Positions 1 through 8,717 are shown, counted from the first letter of the stretch. The stretch is DNA of 25,676 nucleotides from JBBCJM01 sp037190175 (GCA_037190175.1 JBBCJM010000211.1:1-25676); one strand, 5' to 3'. Made by a program: numbers and translations. The notes: generated from the letters alone by a model not told the origin.

Positions 1-1
1 C

Positions 2-565
2 GAGGCCGCGCTGCGCGACGGCAAGGTGGCCGACGCCGCCGGCCTGCGCGCCCGCTGGGGCTTTGCCACCACCGCGGCCGAGGAGGGGCAGACGGCCAGG
101 GCGCTGGCCGCCCTTCCCGGCATCGCCGCGATGCTGCGCGAGGCGCCGCCCGCGGCCGGGGCGGGGGCGGGGGCGGAGGGCGTGGTCGCCTTCCAGCGCG
201 CCCGCGTGCTCTGGGGCGGCACCCGCGCGAAGATGATGGAGGAGGCCGAGAAGCTCGCCGCCGCCATCGTGGCGCAGTCGGCCGACGACGAGGACGCCGC
301 CGAGGTGGCCAGCGCGGCGCGCGAGATCATCGCCCATGTCGGCCGCATCGACACCCGGCTGGAGGATCTGCTGGACCGGATCACCAATGCCGAGCCGCCC
401 GCCCGCCCGGCGCTGCGGGCCAAGGCGGCGCAGGTGGCCGCGGCCTATCAGGCGGAACTGGGGCAGGGGCTCTTCGCCATGATCGACGCCAATCCCTTCG
501 CCGCCGTCAGCGTCACCGGCCGCGCCCGCGCCGCGCTGGCTTCCGTCGCCAAAACGCTCGCCTGA
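2..565 (+). CDS. Helix-rich protein of unknown function, 5' end missing
   Basis: The reading frame is open from the first complete codon at base 2 to the TGA at 563-565, so the gene begins outside the window; a GTG at 26 is in frame but has no reason to be the real start. I do not recognise the family with certainty. The visible 187 residues are rich in Ala, Glu and Arg and look alpha-helical, with no membrane segment or signal peptide. The second half has the pattern of a helical-bundle module: ARVLWGGTRAKM, then a run of acidic helix, then RIDTRLEDLLDRITNAE, then IDANPFAAVSV near the C-terminus. The kinase gene follows after 11 bases on the same strand, which suggests one operon and a shared role. 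Seen: open frame, composition, spacing. Inferred: cytoplasmic or secreted helical protein working with the kinase. Confidence 0.7.
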   Translation, partial: EAALRDGKVADAAGLRARWGFATTAAEEGQTARALAALPGIAAMLREAPPAAGAGAGAEGVVAFQRARVLWGGTRAKMMEEAEKLAAAIVAQSADDEDAAEVASAAREIIAHVGRIDTRLEDLLDRITNAEPPARPALRAKAAQVAAAYQAELGQGLFAMIDANPFAAVSVTGRARAALASVAKTLA

Positions 566-576
566 AAGGAGCCCCC

Positions 577-3552
577 ATGCCGACGCTCGACGAAAAGCAG
601 CGCGCCTGGCTCGATGCGGCGCTGGCCGCCAAGGGCCGCTTCACCCGCGCCGCCTCGGTTAAGAAGGACTGGGAGGCCTACCGCCGCCGCCGCGACAAGG
701 TGGTGGCCGGCGCGGTGGGGCTGGAGGACGGGCCGCAGAAGACCCAGGTCGAGGCCGGGCTGAAGGCCGCGGATGCCGAGGCCGAAAAGGGCCGCTTCTC
801 GGCTGCCTACAAGGCGCTGGACGGGATCAAGGCGCTGGCGCGCAACGCCTCGGCCACCCGGGCGGCGGCGATCAGCGCCTCCAGCCTCGAGGGCCGGGTG
901 TCGGTCATGGCGCATTACGTGAACGACCTGGAGAACACCTCGGATTTCGCCGTGCGGCATTTCGACGGGCTGGTCCGGCAGGTCCAGGCCCATGCCAAGG
1001 CCGGCGACGAGCCCGATTTCGAATCCGCGCTGGCCTTCCGCCGCGACTTCGCGGTGCAGGAGCGGGTGCTGCGGGCGGAACTGGCCAGCCGGCAGGACTG
1101 GATCCGCCGCGTGCAGGGGCAGATCGACGCGGCCGGCCTGAAGGGCCTGATCGCCGAGATCGCCCGCGACATCGCGCTCTTCCGTTCGCTGGGGCAGGAT
1201 GCGGCGGTGGCCAAGGCGGCGGCGCGCTTCGACGCGCTGAAGACCCGCGCCGAGGCCAACGGCGGCCGCCTGCTGGACTCCGCGGTGCTGGGCGGGGTCG
1301 GCCAGACCCAGACCAAGGCCTTCGAGCAGGCGATGAAGGAGATCGTCTCGCTGGGCCAGTACCAGTCGCGCGACGCCGCCCCGGTGCCCGACGACGATCC
1401 GGCCGACGACGAGGGCCGCCGGGCGAAGTTCGAGCTGGCGATGGCCATGGCCGGGCTGACCGACGCCACCACGCTGGACGACACCGCCCGCGGCCCGGTC
1501 ACCCGCGCCCGCGAACCGGCCAGCTTCGACGCCGACCAGGTGCTGGACGCCGAGGTGACCCGCATCTTCGGCCCCGGCGGGCTGCCCGACGACGTGCCGC
1601 TGGAGAAGGCCAACGAACTGGTGGCCGCCGCCAGGGCCAAGATCGCGGCCTTCGTGGCCGGGGCGGACGTGAAGGGCGACGAGATGTTCGACCTGATCCT
1701 GTCCACCCCCGAGGATCTGGCCCGCAAGGCCAGCCTTGCCATGACCGGGGTGGAGAGCGCCAAGGGGGTCAGCGCCTCGCAGTCGCTGATGCTGGCCGAG
1801 ATGGGCAGGACCATGCGCGAGGAGGTGCTGAAGGCCTGCCCCAACCGCATGGCCGACGACGCCGGCGAGATCATGGTGAACGGCACCAGATACGTGCTGG
1901 AAGAGGTGATCGGCCAGGGCGGCAACGGTGCCGCCCGCCGCTATCGCGACCCCGCCACCGGCAAGACGGTGGTGGTCAAGTCGCTGAAGGGCAAGGCGCT
2001 CAACGACGAGGACAGCAAGGCGCGCTTCGACTCGATGGCCGAGGAGATGCGCACCCACCGCCAGGCGCTGAACGGCGGCCCCGGCCTGAAGACCGACGAC
2101 GAGAACATCGTGAAGATGGAGGGCGCCGCGGTCTCGGCCGACGGCAGCCTGCACATGATCCTGGAGGATGCCGAGGCGGGCGACCTCGGCCTGGTCGGCA
2201 ACAACATGGCGATGCTGCAGTCGATGGGCCTGCTGCCGCCCGAGGCCAAGAACGCGCTGGCGCTGGATCTGGTGGCGCAGACCGTGAAGGGGATGAAGGC
2301 GCTGGAGGAACGCGGGCTGGTGCACAACGACCTCAAGCCGCAGAACCTGATGCTGACCCGCGACGGCAAGGTGAAGATCATCGACTTCGGCGAAAGCCGC
2401 TTCGTGGACGAGGCGACCGGCGAGGCGCCCACGGCGCGCGAGGGCCATTTCAACACCACGCCGGGCTACGAGGCGCCCGAGCAGTACAAGCCCAAGAACA
2501 AGACGGTGACCAGCAAGGCCGATACCTATGCGCTGTCGGGGATCATGAAGATCCTCTTCGCGGAAGCGGACGAGGATGCGGTGACCCGCGAGATGAAGCC
2601 GGTCAGCGCGCTGGGGCGGGTGACCTCGGCGCTGGCCGAGACCGATCCCGACAAGCGTCCCTCGCTGGACGCGGTGCTGGCCTCCTCGCTCTTCGAGCAG
2701 ATGGAGGGCGACCACCCGCCCGAGGACGTGGCCGAGCTGAAGGCCGCGGCGGCCGAGATGAACGTGGTGATGACCCAGGCCAAGGCGACGGTGAAGGCGC
2801 AGGACTTCCGCGACAACACCGTCTCGGGCAAGGGGATGCTGGATTCCGCCTGGGCGCCGCACGCGAACAGGATCCAGTCGCAGGGCGGCGAGGTGCCGAT
2901 CGCGCTGCTGCAGACCATGGCGCCCAAGATCGAGCTTGCCATCGCCAACAAGCGCAAGGAACTGGCCAGGTCGCCGGGGCAGGAGGCCGAGATCAGGCAG
3001 GCCATCGCCGATCTGGAGAAGAAGAGGGCGTTCTGGGCCGGCGAGGTCACCCGCCAGACCGACGCGCTGCGCGCCAAGGGCAAGGCCGAGCTGGACACCG
3101 CGCTGGCCGACAAGACCCGGCAGGTGCAGGTGCCGGGCAAGGGCGCGATGAGCCTGGGCGCGGCGATGGAGCTGGTGCGGCGCAATGCCGAGGGGATCGC
3201 CAAGGTGCAGCAGGACTTCGCGGATTTCGCCGCGAAGATGCCCGAGGCGGCGCTGGCGCGGATGGACGAGGTGAACCGGGGGCTGGCCGCGCTGGACGCC
3301 GAGGCCAAGGCGGCGCTGGCCACGGTCAAGGCGGCGCTGGGGCCGGAGGCGAAATACTATCTCGCCGAGCAGAAGATGGTCGAGGTCGCCGGCCGCTTCG
3401 GCCCCCGCCGCGCCACGCCCGAGGCGCTGGCCCGGCGCGCCACGCCCGAACCGCCGCCCAGGCCCCAGCCGCAGGTCCAGCCGCGCGCGCCCGGCGACAG
3501 CCCGCCCCCGCCGCCGAAACAGCCGCCGCCGCAGCAGGCGCGGCGGGTCTGA
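577..3552 (+). CDS. Eukaryotic-type Ser/Thr protein kinase with long helical flanks
   Basis: A 991-residue protein whose centre (about residues 440-690) is a protein kinase core. Visible motifs are the glycine loop IGQGGNG (about 445-451), the ATP lysine in VVVK (K468), a candidate helix-C glutamate in MAEEMRTHR, the catalytic loop HNDLKPQN (583-590, D585), DFG (603-605), APE (633-635), DTYALSG and an arginine in DPDKRPS. The catalytic loop is HND, not HRD, so it is a non-RD kinase. The N-terminal 430 residues and about residues 720-950 are charged, helix-rich and likely coiled coil; the last 35 residues are rich in proline and arginine. There is no membrane segment, PASTA or other known sensor domain, unlike typical PknB receptors. 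The start is set by AAAGGAG at 565-571. It likely forms an operon with the preceding helical gene. Substrate and role are unknown; signalling, phage defence or a secreted effector are all possible. Confidence 0.85.
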   Translation: MPTLDEKQRAWLDAALAAKGRFTRAASVKKDWEAYRRRRDKVVAGAVGLEDGPQKTQVEAGLKAADAEAEKGRFSAAYKALDGIKALARNASATRAAAISASSLEGRVSVMAHYVNDLENTSDFAVRHFDGLVRQVQAHAKAGDEPDFESALAFRRDFAVQERVLRAELASRQDWIRRVQGQIDAAGLKGLIAEIARDIALFRSLGQDAAVAKAAARFDALKTRAEANGGRLLDSAVLGGVGQTQTKAFEQAMKEIVSLGQYQSRDAAPVPDDDPADDEGRRAKFELAMAMAGLTDATTLDDTARGPVTRAREPASFDADQVLDAEVTRIFGPGGLPDDVPLEKANELVAAARAKIAAFVAGADVKGDEMFDLILSTPEDLARKASLAMTGVESAKGVSASQSLMLAEMGRTMREEVLKACPNRMADDAGEIMVNGTRYVLEEVIGQGGNGAARRYRDPATGKTVVVKSLKGKALNDEDSKARFDSMAEEMRTHRQALNGGPGLKTDDENIVKMEGAAVSADGSLHMILEDAEAGDLGLVGNNMAMLQSMGLLPPEAKNALALDLVAQTVKGMKALEERGLVHNDLKPQNLMLTRDGKVKIIDFGESRFVDEATGEAPTAREGHFNTTPGYEAPEQYKPKNKTVTSKADTYALSGIMKILFAEADEDAVTREMKPVSALGRVTSALAETDPDKRPSLDAVLASSLFEQMEGDHPPEDVAELKAAAAEMNVVMTQAKATVKAQDFRDNTVSGKGMLDSAWAPHANRIQSQGGEVPIALLQTMAPKIELAIANKRKELARSPGQEAEIRQAIADLEKKRAFWAGEVTRQTDALRAKGKAELDTALADKTRQVQVPGKGAMSLGAAMELVRRNAEGIAKVQQDFADFAAKMPEAALARMDEVNRGLAALDAEAKAALATVKAALGPEAKYYLAEQKMVEVAGRFGPRRATPEALARRATPEPPPRPQPQVQPRAPGDSPPPPPKQPPPQQARRV

Positions 3553-3564
3553 GCCGGGGCTGCG

Positions 3565-3918
3565 TCAGACCGGGATCAGCGCCAGCGCGATGCGGCGGCC
3601 TTCGGACAGCACCACGTTGTAGGTGCGGCAGGCGGCGGGCGAGTTCATCACCTCGACCCCGATCCCGGCCGCCTCCATCGCCTGGCGGAAACCCGCGGGC
3701 GCCGGGGCGATCTCGGCCCCGGTGCCGACGAACAGCACGTCGATCCGGCCGGCCAGCGTCAGCGGCGCCGCGGTGTCGGCCCACCCGCCCCAGGGGCCGG
3801 CGTCCCAGGGGGTGACGAGGCAGGGGCCCCGCAGCACCACGCCCGCCACGCGGAAGAAGCCGGGGCCATAGCCGTCGACCGGGCGGGCGGAGCCATAGCT
3901 GACCTCGGTCAGGCGCAT
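3565..3918 (-). CDS. Mth938-like domain protein (DUF498/NDUFAF3 family)
   Basis: A 117-residue single-domain protein. The features that fit the Mth938-like fold are VDGYGPGFFRVAG near the N-terminus, the LFVGTG turn in the middle, and the C-terminal GVEVMNSPAACRTYNVVLS followed by EGRRIALALIPV. The mitochondrial member NDUFAF3 helps assemble respiratory complex I in the inner membrane; the bacterial role is not settled. It starts 7 bases after the secF stop, so it is the last gene of the yajC-secD-secF transcription unit, an arrangement I recall from other alphaproteobacteria. Its stop lies 12 bases from the stop of the convergent kinase gene, with no hairpin between them. A role in membrane-protein insertion or complex assembly is inference from context. 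Confidence 0.85.
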   Translation of the reverse strand: MRLTEVSYGSARPVDGYGPGFFRVAGVVLRGPCLVTPWDAGPWGGWADTAAPLTLAGRIDVLFVGTGAEIAPAPAGFRQAMEAAGIGVEVMNSPAACRTYNVVLSEGRRIALALIPV

Positions 3919-3925
3919 GGCCCGC

Positions 3926-4891
3926 TCAGGTGTCGACGTCGGCGAACTGGCCGGTGGTCTTGGGCTTCTCGCTGCGGTCGATGCCGATGAACAGCACGAT
4001 GTTCTTGGCGACGTAGAGCGTGGAATAGACCCCGATCAGCACCCCGAACATCATCGCGAAGACGAAGCCGCGGATCACGTCGCCGCCGAAGATGTAAAGC
4101 GCCATGAGCGCCAGCAGGGTGGTGACCCCGGTCATCACCGTGCGGCTCAGCGTCTCGTTGGTGGTCAGATTCATCAGGTCGCGCAGGGGCATCTGCTTGT
4201 ACTTCGGCAGGTTCTCCCGCAGGCGGTCGAAGATCACCACCTTGTCGTTCACCGAATAGCCGAGGATGGTCAGCAGCGCCGCCACGATGGTCAGGTCGAA
4301 CTTCATCTGGAACAGCGAGAAGACCCCCACCGTCACCAGCACGTCGTGCAGGAGCGCGATGACCGTGCCCACGGCGAACTGCCACTCGAAGCGGATCCAG
4401 ACGTAGAACATGATGCCCAGCGAGCCCGCGGCCACCGCCATCAGCGCCTGCCAGATCAGCTCGGCCGAGACCTTGGGCCCCACCGATTCGGTCGAGATGA
4501 TCTGAACCGCCGGATCCACCTCCAGCAGCGCGGCGCGGATGCGGGCGATGGTTTCGTCGGAGGCGGCCTCGTGCCCCTCCTGCGCCTCGATGCGAATCAT
4601 CGCCACATGCTGGTCGGCGCGGAAGCCGGGGTCGAAGATCTCCGAGATCGCCACGTCGCCCAGATCCAGCGGCGCCAGGGCGGAACGGTACTCGCCGATG
4701 TCGATGGCGGTCGTCGTCTCGGTGCGGATGGTCGAGCCGCCGCGGAAGTCGATGCCGAAGTTCAGCCCCATCGTGGCGACGAGGACCAGGGTGATCGCCA
4801 TCGCCACCATCGAGGCGCCGAAGGTGACGAACTGCCAGCGGAAGAAGTCGATGCGGGTCTTTTCGGGGACGATTTTCAGGCGCCAGGCCAT
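3926..4891 (-). CDS. secF: Protein translocase subunit SecF
   Basis: A 321-residue inner-membrane protein, close to the usual SecF length. It has a first membrane segment at about residues 22-40, the periplasmic D1 motif GLNFGIDFRGGSTI just after it, and a C-terminal bundle of five segments (about 145-305). The last bundle carries GYSVNDKVVIFDRLRENL, the conserved region of the SecF proton-relay and interface motif. With SecD it uses the proton gradient to pull exported proteins through SecYEG. The start is supported by AAGGAA upstream of the ATG at 4891. It lies 15 bases after secD and 7 bases before the Mth938-like gene, so all are probably translated from one message. Confidence 0.97.
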   Translation of the reverse strand: MAWRLKIVPEKTRIDFFRWQFVTFGASMVAMAITLVLVATMGLNFGIDFRGGSTIRTETTTAIDIGEYRSALAPLDLGDVAISEIFDPGFRADQHVAMIRIEAQEGHEAASDETIARIRAALLEVDPAVQIISTESVGPKVSAELIWQALMAVAAGSLGIMFYVWIRFEWQFAVGTVIALLHDVLVTVGVFSLFQMKFDLTIVAALLTILGYSVNDKVVIFDRLRENLPKYKQMPLRDLMNLTTNETLSRTVMTGVTTLLALMALYIFGGDVIRGFVFAMMFGVLIGVYSTLYVAKNIVLFIGIDRSEKPKTTGQFADVDT

Positions 4892-4906
4892 ATCGGGTTC
4901 CTTCCG

Positions 4907-6577
4907 TCAGACCACGATGGCCTTGGGGCGTTTCCACGCCATCCAGGTCCAGATCACCAGCCGGGTCAGATAGACCGCGGTGAACATCGAGGTGATGATG
5001 CCGAGGCCCAGCGTCACGGCAAAGCCGCGCACCGGCCCCGAGCCGATCCAGAACATGATGATCGAGACGATGATCTGGGTGAGGTTGGCGTCGATGATCG
5101 CCGACAGCGCCTTGTCGAAGCCGATCTCGATGGCGCGGTGGGGCGCGCGGCCCTCGCGCAATTCGTCGCGTATTCGCTCGTAGATCAGCACGTTGGCGTC
5201 CACCGCCATGCCCATGGTCAGCACGATGCCGGCGATGCCGGGCAGGGTCAGCGTGGCGCCGATCAGCGACAGGAAGGCCATCAGGCCCACGATGTTGAAG
5301 GTCAGCGAGAAGATCGCCATGACCCCGAACCAGCCATAGCTGGCCACCATATAGGCCACCACCAGGATCGCCCCCACCCAGGCCGCGCGGATCCCGGCCT
5401 CGATGGAATCGGCGCCCAGCTCGGGGCCGATGGTGCGTTCCTCCAGCCAGGTCATCTTGGCGGGCAGGGCGCCGGCGCGCAGCAGGATGGCAAGCTCGGT
5501 CGATTCCTGCACCGTGAACTGGCCGGTGATGATGCCGGTGCCGCCGGGGATGTGGCTCTGGATCACCGGGGCCGAGATCACCTGTTCGTCCAGCACGATG
5601 GCGAAGGGCTTGCCGATGTTGTTGGCGGTATAGTCGCCGAAGCGCCGCGCGCCCGAGGGGTCGAAGCGGAAGCTGACCGCGGGGCGGTTGTTCTGGTCGA
5701 AGGAGGGCTGGGCGTCGACCAGATCCTCGCCCGAGACCACGGGGGTCGATTCGATGATGTAGTAAAGCCCCGGCTGGTCGGCCGCGGGCAGGATCTGGTT
5801 GCGCGCGCCCGGGCTTTCGCCGGCGTCGGTGGTCTGGCGCACCACCGGGTTGAAGGTCAGCTTGGCGGTGGTGCCGATCATCTCCTTCAGCTCGGCCGCC
5901 GAGCCCACCCCGGGCACCTGGATCAGGATGCGGTCCGAACCCTGGCGCTGGATCGTGGGTTCGCGGGTGCCCGCGGCATCCACCCGGCGGCGGATGATCT
6001 CCAGGCTCTGCTGCATGGTGCGGGTGTCCATCGCCTGGCGCTCGGCCTCGGTGAAGCTCACCACGATGTCGTTGCCCTGCACCGCGACGTCGATGTCGGT
6101 CTGGCCGATCCCGGTCAGCGACACGATGGGGGTGGCCAGCGTGCGGACGGCGGCCACCGCGGCGGGCAGGCCGTCGCGATTGGAGATCGAGATCCGCAGC
6201 ACGTCGTCGGGGCTGGGCTGGCGGCGGATGTTGCCCACCTGGTCGCGCAGCGCGGTCAGCCGGTCGCGCACCGCGGGCCACATCGCCTCCATCCGTGCGC
6301 CGTAGACGTCCTGCACCTGCACCTCGGCCAGGAGATGCGCGCCGCCGCGCAGGTCGAGGCCCAGCGGCACCAGATCCGAGGGCAGCCACGCGGGCCAGAG
6401 GTCCAGGGCCGCCGTCTGTTCGGCCGTCGCCACCCCGCCGGCCTTCTCGATGGCCTCGGCGGCGTCGTTGCGGGTCTCGACCCGGCCGTAGAAGGCGTTG
6501 GGCAGGGCGAAGAGAATCGACAGGGCGCAGACGGCCCAGATCAGCACGCGCTTCCAGACGGGGATCGGGTTCAGCAA
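4907..6577 (-). CDS. secD: Protein translocase subunit SecD
   Basis: A 556-residue RND-superfamily membrane protein, the partner of SecF in proton-driven protein export. It has a first membrane segment at about residues 9-28, the motif PLGLDLRGGAHLL, a large periplasmic region (about 80-370) with the FTVQESTELAILLRAGALPA stretch, and a five-segment C-terminal bundle. That bundle contains MAVDANVLIYERIRDEL, the D5 signature with the conserved Asp-Ala-Asn. The start codon is TTG at 6577-6575; no ATG precedes the first membrane segment. Its ribosome site TGAGGAA overlaps the yajC stop codon, which suggests translational coupling. The gene pair is split, as in most proteobacteria, not fused as in Thermus or Bacillus. 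Confidence 0.97.
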   Translation of the reverse strand: MLNPIPVWKRVLIWAVCALSILFALPNAFYGRVETRNDAAEAIEKAGGVATAEQTAALDLWPAWLPSDLVPLGLDLRGGAHLLAEVQVQDVYGARMEAMWPAVRDRLTALRDQVGNIRRQPSPDDVLRISISNRDGLPAAVAAVRTLATPIVSLTGIGQTDIDVAVQGNDIVVSFTEAERQAMDTRTMQQSLEIIRRRVDAAGTREPTIQRQGSDRILIQVPGVGSAAELKEMIGTTAKLTFNPVVRQTTDAGESPGARNQILPAADQPGLYYIIESTPVVSGEDLVDAQPSFDQNNRPAVSFRFDPSGARRFGDYTANNIGKPFAIVLDEQVISAPVIQSHIPGGTGIITGQFTVQESTELAILLRAGALPAKMTWLEERTIGPELGADSIEAGIRAAWVGAILVVAYMVASYGWFGVMAIFSLTFNIVGLMAFLSLIGATLTLPGIAGIVLTMGMAVDANVLIYERIRDELREGRAPHRAIEIGFDKALSAIIDANLTQIIVSIIMFWIGSGPVRGFAVTLGLGIITSMFTAVYLTRLVIWTWMAWKRPKAIVV

Positions 6578-6588
6578 GGCGGGGTTCC

Positions 6589-6915
6589 TCAGCCGGCGGC
6601 GGGTTCGGTCTTGGCCAGAACCTGCGCGATGGTGTGGCGCGGCACCCGGACCTTCACGCCCTCGGCAATCTCGACATCCAGGATGCCGTCCTCATGCACC
6701 TTCTGCACCTTGCCGATGATGCCCCCTTGCGTCAGCACCTGGTCCCCGCGGCGCAGCGCCTCGACCATCGCCTTGTGATCCTTGAGCTTCTTCTGCTGCG
6801 GTCGGATCAGCAGGAAATACATGATCGCGAAGATCAGGATCAGCGGGATGAAGGAGGTCAGCGCGCTGCCGGCGCCTCCACCGGCGGCCTGCGCGAAGGC
6901 GGGAGTTGCGAGCAT
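6589..6915 (-). CDS. yajC: Preprotein translocase subunit YajC
   Basis: A 108-residue single-pass inner-membrane protein that associates with SecDF and the SecYEG holotranslocon. An N-terminal stretch with Ala-rich residues is followed by one hydrophobic segment (about 20-40, FIPLILIFAIMYFLLI) and the family signature RPQQKKLKDHK directly after it. The cytoplasmic tail contains LRRGDQVLTQGGIIGKV, typical of YajC. The start is supported by GAGGAC just upstream. It is the first gene of the export operon; a promoter-like pair lies about 50-80 bases upstream, in the 145-base gap after guaA. Confidence 0.97.
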   Translation of the reverse strand: MLATPAFAQAAGGGAGSALTSFIPLILIFAIMYFLLIRPQQKKLKDHKAMVEALRRGDQVLTQGGIIGKVQKVHEDGILDVEIAEGVKVRVPRHTIAQVLAKTEPAAG

Positions 6916-6965
6916 GGTTGTCCTCTGCTGGGGCCCCGTCGGGCGGGGGTCGTTTCGGGTGGCGC

Positions 6966-6994
6966 ACCCTATCCGCAGGGGGGGTACGGTTCAA
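6966..6994 (-). promoter_or_regulatory. Candidate promoter of yajC-secD-secF
   Basis: Reading the minus strand, TTGAAC (6994-6989) and TAGGGT (6971-6966) are separated by exactly 17 bases. This resembles a sigma-70 promoter and sits in the gap between guaA and yajC, about 50 bases before the yajC start. It is a pattern match only, in GC-rich sequence. The guaA transcript could also run through, since no strong intrinsic terminator is seen here. Confidence 0.4.
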
Positions 6995-7060
6995 GGCAAG
7001 GTCGCGCCCGTTGCGGCGCGATGTAGGCGCGGCAAGGGCGGATTGCCAGAGGCGGGCCGA

Positions 7061-8614
7061 TCACTCCAGTTCGATGGTGCCCGGCGGCTTCGAGGTCACG
7101 TCGTAGAACACCCGGTTCACCCCCGGCACCTCGTTGATGATCCGGGTCATGGTCTCGCCCAGGAATTCGTGGGTGAAGGGATAGGTGTCGGCGGTCATCC
7201 CGTCCACGCTGGTCACCGCGCGCAGGGCCACGGCGAAGTCGTAGGTGCGCCCGTCGCCCATCACCCCCACGGTGCGCATGGGCAGGATCGCCGCAAACGC
7301 CTGCCAGATCTCGTCGTAAAGCCCGTGCCGGCGGATCTGGTCGAGGTAGACCGCATCGGCGCGGCGCAGGATCTCCAGCTTCTCGGCGGTGATCTCGCCG
7401 GGGCAGCGGATGGCGAGGCCGGGGCCGGGGAAGGGGTGGCGGCGGATGAACTTCTCGGGCAGGCCCAGCTCGCGGCCCAGGGCCCGCACCTCGTCCTTGA
7501 AAAGCTCGCGCAGGGGTTCGACCAGCTTCATCCCCATCTTCTCGGGCAGGCCGCCCACGTTGTGGTGCGACTTGATGGTGACCGAGGGGCCGCCGGAGAA
7601 GCTGACGCTCTCGATCACGTCGGGGTAGAGCGTGCCCTGGGCCAGGAAGTCGGCCCCGCCGATGGCACGCGCCTGTTTCTCGAACACCTCGATGAACAGT
7701 CGGCCGATGGTCTTGCGTTTGGTTTCCGGATCGGAAACACCCTCCAGCGCCGAGAGGAACAATTGGCTCTCGTCGGCATGGATCAGCGGCAGGTTGTAGG
7801 CCTCGCGGAACATGGTCACGACTTCCTCGGCCTCGTTCAGCCGCATCAGCCCGTGGTCGACGAAGACGCAGGTCAGGTTCTCGCCGATCGCCTCGTGGAT
7901 CAGGATCGCGGCGACGGAGCTGTCCACCCCCCCCGACAGCGCGCAGATCACCCGGCCGCTGCCCACCTGCGCCCGGATCTTCGCGATGGCTTCCTCGCGA
8001 TAGGCGCCCATGGTCCAGTCGCCGGTGAACCCCGCCAGCCGCACGAAATTCTCGTAGAGCCTGGCGCCCTTCGGGGTGTGGTGCACCTCGGGGTGGAACT
8101 GCACGGCGTAGAAGCGGCGGGCGGGGTCGGCGGTGATGGCGAAGGGCGCGCCCTGGGAGGTGCCGTAGACCCGGAAGCCGGGGGCGATTTCCGACACATG
8201 GTCGCCGTGGCTCATCCAGACCTGCTCCGGCCCGGCCTCGAACCAGCCCTCCAGCAGCGGCAGCCGGTCGGGCGCGGGGGCGACATAGGCGCGGCCGAAC
8301 TCGGCGGTGCCGTGCCCGCGCTCCACCTTGCCGCCCAGGCAATGCATCATCACCTGCTGGCCGTAGCAGATCCCCAAGACCGGCACCCCCAGGGTGAAGG
8401 CGCTGGCCGGCGGCATCGGCGCGCCGGGGGCGAAGACGCTGGCCGGCCCGCCCGACAGGATGATCGCCCGCGGCCGGAACTCGGCCAGAAAGGCGTCGTC
8501 CACCCGGTTGAAGGGATGGATCTCGCAATAGACGTTCAACTCGCGCAGGCGCCGCGCGATCAGCTGCGTCACCTGGCTGCCGAAGTCGATGATCAGAAGG
8601 CGTTCGTGCGTCAT
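7061..8614 (-). CDS. guaA: GMP synthase (glutamine-hydrolysing)
   Basis: A 517-residue cytoplasmic enzyme that converts XMP, ATP and glutamine to GMP, the last step of guanine nucleotide synthesis. The N-terminal class I glutamine amidotransferase has the triad C83 (in GICYGQQ), H174 and E176 (in QFHPEV). The ATP-pyrophosphatase domain has the PP-loop SGGVDSS at 227-233. The C-terminal dimerisation domain ends in the typical PPGTIELE. The start is the ATG at 8614, giving the usual N-terminus with LLIIDFGSQVTQLIARR; a much longer open frame upstream of this is only a shadow of the opposite-strand methyltransferase gene. It is divergent from that gene, with a 153-base gap holding a nested inverted repeat. 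Confidence 0.98.
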   Translation of the reverse strand: MTHERLLIIDFGSQVTQLIARRLRELNVYCEIHPFNRVDDAFLAEFRPRAIILSGGPASVFAPGAPMPPASAFTLGVPVLGICYGQQVMMHCLGGKVERGHGTAEFGRAYVAPAPDRLPLLEGWFEAGPEQVWMSHGDHVSEIAPGFRVYGTSQGAPFAITADPARRFYAVQFHPEVHHTPKGARLYENFVRLAGFTGDWTMGAYREEAIAKIRAQVGSGRVICALSGGVDSSVAAILIHEAIGENLTCVFVDHGLMRLNEAEEVVTMFREAYNLPLIHADESQLFLSALEGVSDPETKRKTIGRLFIEVFEKQARAIGGADFLAQGTLYPDVIESVSFSGGPSVTIKSHHNVGGLPEKMGMKLVEPLRELFKDEVRALGRELGLPEKFIRRHPFPGPGLAIRCPGEITAEKLEILRRADAVYLDQIRRHGLYDEIWQAFAAILPMRTVGVMGDGRTYDFAVALRAVTSVDGMTADTYPFTHEFLGETMTRIINEVPGVNRVFYDVTSKPPGTIELE

Positions 8615-8670
8615 GCGCCCGCCTAGCGCGGGCCGCGCGGGGGCGCAAGCGGCCGCGCGCCCGGCGGCAC

Positions 8671-8717
8671 CGCCCCCCATGTCGTTTTTCGACCGCGCGC
8701 GGCGGAAATGGGGGGCG
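8671..8717. repeat. Nested inverted repeat between guaA and the methyltransferase gene
   Basis: A perfect 10-base inverted repeat, CGCCCCCCAT at 8671-8680 and ATGGGGGGCG at 8708-8717, flanks an inner hairpin GTCG-TTTTT-CGAC at 8681-8693 and a CGCGCGCG run. It lies in the divergent gap, 57 bases upstream of the guaA start and 50 bases upstream of the methyltransferase start. It could be an operator for either gene or a hairpin in the methyltransferase leader. No known riboswitch was recognised. Confidence 0.5.

Noticed and set aside
448..2862. 804-residue minus-strand open frame opposite the kinase gene
   Set aside because: It is a shadow of a high-GC gene: composition is low-complexity His/Gly/Arg/Leu with no domain, while the plus strand carries clear kinase motifs.
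3917..6778. 953-residue plus-strand open frame opposite secF, secD and yajC
   Set aside because: It spans three recognised minus-strand genes and their gaps and has the His/Asp/Gly-rich bias of an antisense frame.
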